Positions 63,265-64,000 of a DNA stretch of 64,000 nt are shown here, one piece after another. The notes below the pieces were generated by a model. It did not search any database. It saw nothing but the letters and a program-made list of their open reading frames with translations, and had not been told where the DNA came from. The position numbers and the translations under genes were made by a program. Where the stretch lies: contig NZ_JAAGPI010000006.1 in assembly GCF_017104715.1 (NCBI RefSeq), positions 1-64,000 of the forward strand. The letters run 5' to 3'. How positions within the stretch are numbered: position 1 is the first letter of the stretch; each line of letters starts with the position of its first letter. This DNA is from Burkholderia sp. Ac-20365 (lineage in GTDB: Bacteria > Pseudomonadota > Gammaproteobacteria > Burkholderiales > Burkholderiaceae).

Positions 63265-64000
63265 ATGAATGCCAAGATGGCTCTGGCAGTGGGAATGCTG
63301 TTCGCGTCCGCTGGCGCACATTCGCAAAGCAGCGTCACGCTGTTTGGCGTGCTGGACGAAGGCATCAACCTGACTAGCAATGCGGGCGGCCACAAGGCGT
63401 GGCAGACGTCGAGTGTGGATCTGGTGACGAGCCGCTGGGGATTGAAGGGCAGCGAAGACCTGGGCGGCGGATTACACGCGATCTTCGATCTGGAGAGCGG
63501 CTTTACGCTGGATAACGGCAGCGCCTATTACGGCGGCAGGCTGTTTGGTTACCAGTCGTATGTCGGCCTGCAATCGGATTCGCTCGGCACGCTCACGTTT
63601 GGACGGCAGTTCGATTCCGTTACCGATGTCATCGGCCTGATGACGGCGAACGGATACTGGGGCGGTTACCTGTTCTCCCATCCGCTCGATAACGACAACA
63701 CCGACGCCACATTCCACGCGAACAACTCGGTCAAATTCACGAGCAACGACTACGGTGGATTGTCAGCCACGGGGCTGTACGGATTCAGCAATCAGGCAGG
63801 CGCATTCGCGGGCAATCGCATGTACAGTGTGGGCCTGAAGTACAGCTATGCGACGTTCACGATCGGCGCGGTGTATGAAGACCTGTCGAATCCGGGTGCG
63901 ACATCGACAGGCGCCGTGGCTTCCGACGACGTGAGCTTCGTTGCGACGAACCAGAAGATCTACGGCATTGGCGCGAGCTACGTCGCCGGGCCCGCGACGC
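63265..64000 (+). CDS. Gram-negative porin, truncated by window end
   Basis: 245 complete codons visible, no stop within the window. The signal MNAKMALAVGMLFASAGAHS is followed by QSSVTLFGVLDEGINL, LKGSEDLGGGLHAIFDLESGF and GRLFGYQSYVGLQS. GGAGAG precedes the ATG. It follows the aldehyde dehydrogenase by 23 bases and may be the substrate-specific porin of this catabolic operon, which would be unusual for a general porin. Confidence 0.9.
   Translation, partial: MNAKMALAVGMLFASAGAHSQSSVTLFGVLDEGINLTSNAGGHKAWQTSSVDLVTSRWGLKGSEDLGGGLHAIFDLESGFTLDNGSAYYGGRLFGYQSYVGLQSDSLGTLTFGRQFDSVTDVIGLMTANGYWGGYLFSHPLDNDNTDATFHANNSVKFTSNDYGGLSATGLYGFSNQAGAFAGNRMYSVGLKYSYATFTIGAVYEDLSNPGATSTGAVASDDVSFVATNQKIYGIGASYVAGPAT

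Overview
The window comes from a high-GC betaproteobacterial chromosome, most likely Paraburkholderia, Caballeronia or a close Burkholderia relative. The evidence is the third-position GC bias, four Burkholderia-type 16-strand porin genes, DUF4148-type small exported proteins, a histone-tailed HU protein and intergenic repeats built on a GCAAAGAAAGT hairpin. The genus is an inference; no rRNA is present.

Left part (1-8.2 kb): a MocR-type PLP regulator and an HU-like protein with a Lys/Ala-rich tail are interleaved with copies of a repeated intergenic element. Two of the copies form an ~800-bp imperfect palindrome centred near 3207. Next comes a circularly permuted ATP-grasp / alpha-E / transglutaminase / Anbu-protease set, a known genomic association whose product is still unknown.

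Selenium block (11.5-20.8 kb): a membrane formate dehydrogenase (alpha subunit with an in-frame UGA at 12161 and a SECIS-like hairpin behind it, four-cluster Fe-S beta subunit, cytochrome b gamma subunit) is followed by fdhE, selA, selB and tRNA-Sec. Only selD is missing from the full selenocysteine pathway here.

Hydantoin/amide block (20.9-26.5 kb): a GntR/FCD repressor is divergent from an operon of MFS permease, AMDase/maleate-isomerase-like protein, dihydropyrimidinase-type hydrolase, Asp/Glu/hydantoin-racemase homologue and DUF3830 protein. Both racemase-superfamily members have an altered cysteine complement. A ketopantoate-reductase-like gene, an old-yellow-enzyme reductase and its divergent LysR follow.

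Envelope and signalling block (30-49 kb): small exported proteins, an OmpR-type two-component pair, a third response regulator whose receiver has lost its phosphorylation pocket, two convergent porins, a LysR plus response-regulator pair, a tripartite RND efflux operon, a PqiB-like MCE protein, a DUF3313 lipoprotein, a TetR regulator and a YaiI/DUF188 protein.

Amine catabolism block (49.4-64 kb): puuB-puuA homologues diverge from an Lrp-family regulator and a long collinear run: APC permease, PgdA/cyclic-imidase-like deacetylase, C45 Ntn-hydrolase, VOC protein, SDR, Rieske oxygenase, VanB-type reductase, PuuD-like amidase, aldehyde dehydrogenase and a porin cut by the window end. All four gamma-glutamyl-putrescine steps are present, combined with an oxygenase and two extra amide hydrolases. 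This suggests a wider amine or amide substrate than putrescine. Repeated TTGCGCAA-type palindromes flank the Lrp gene and are the likely control sites. I consider this block the best candidate for an undescribed pathway.
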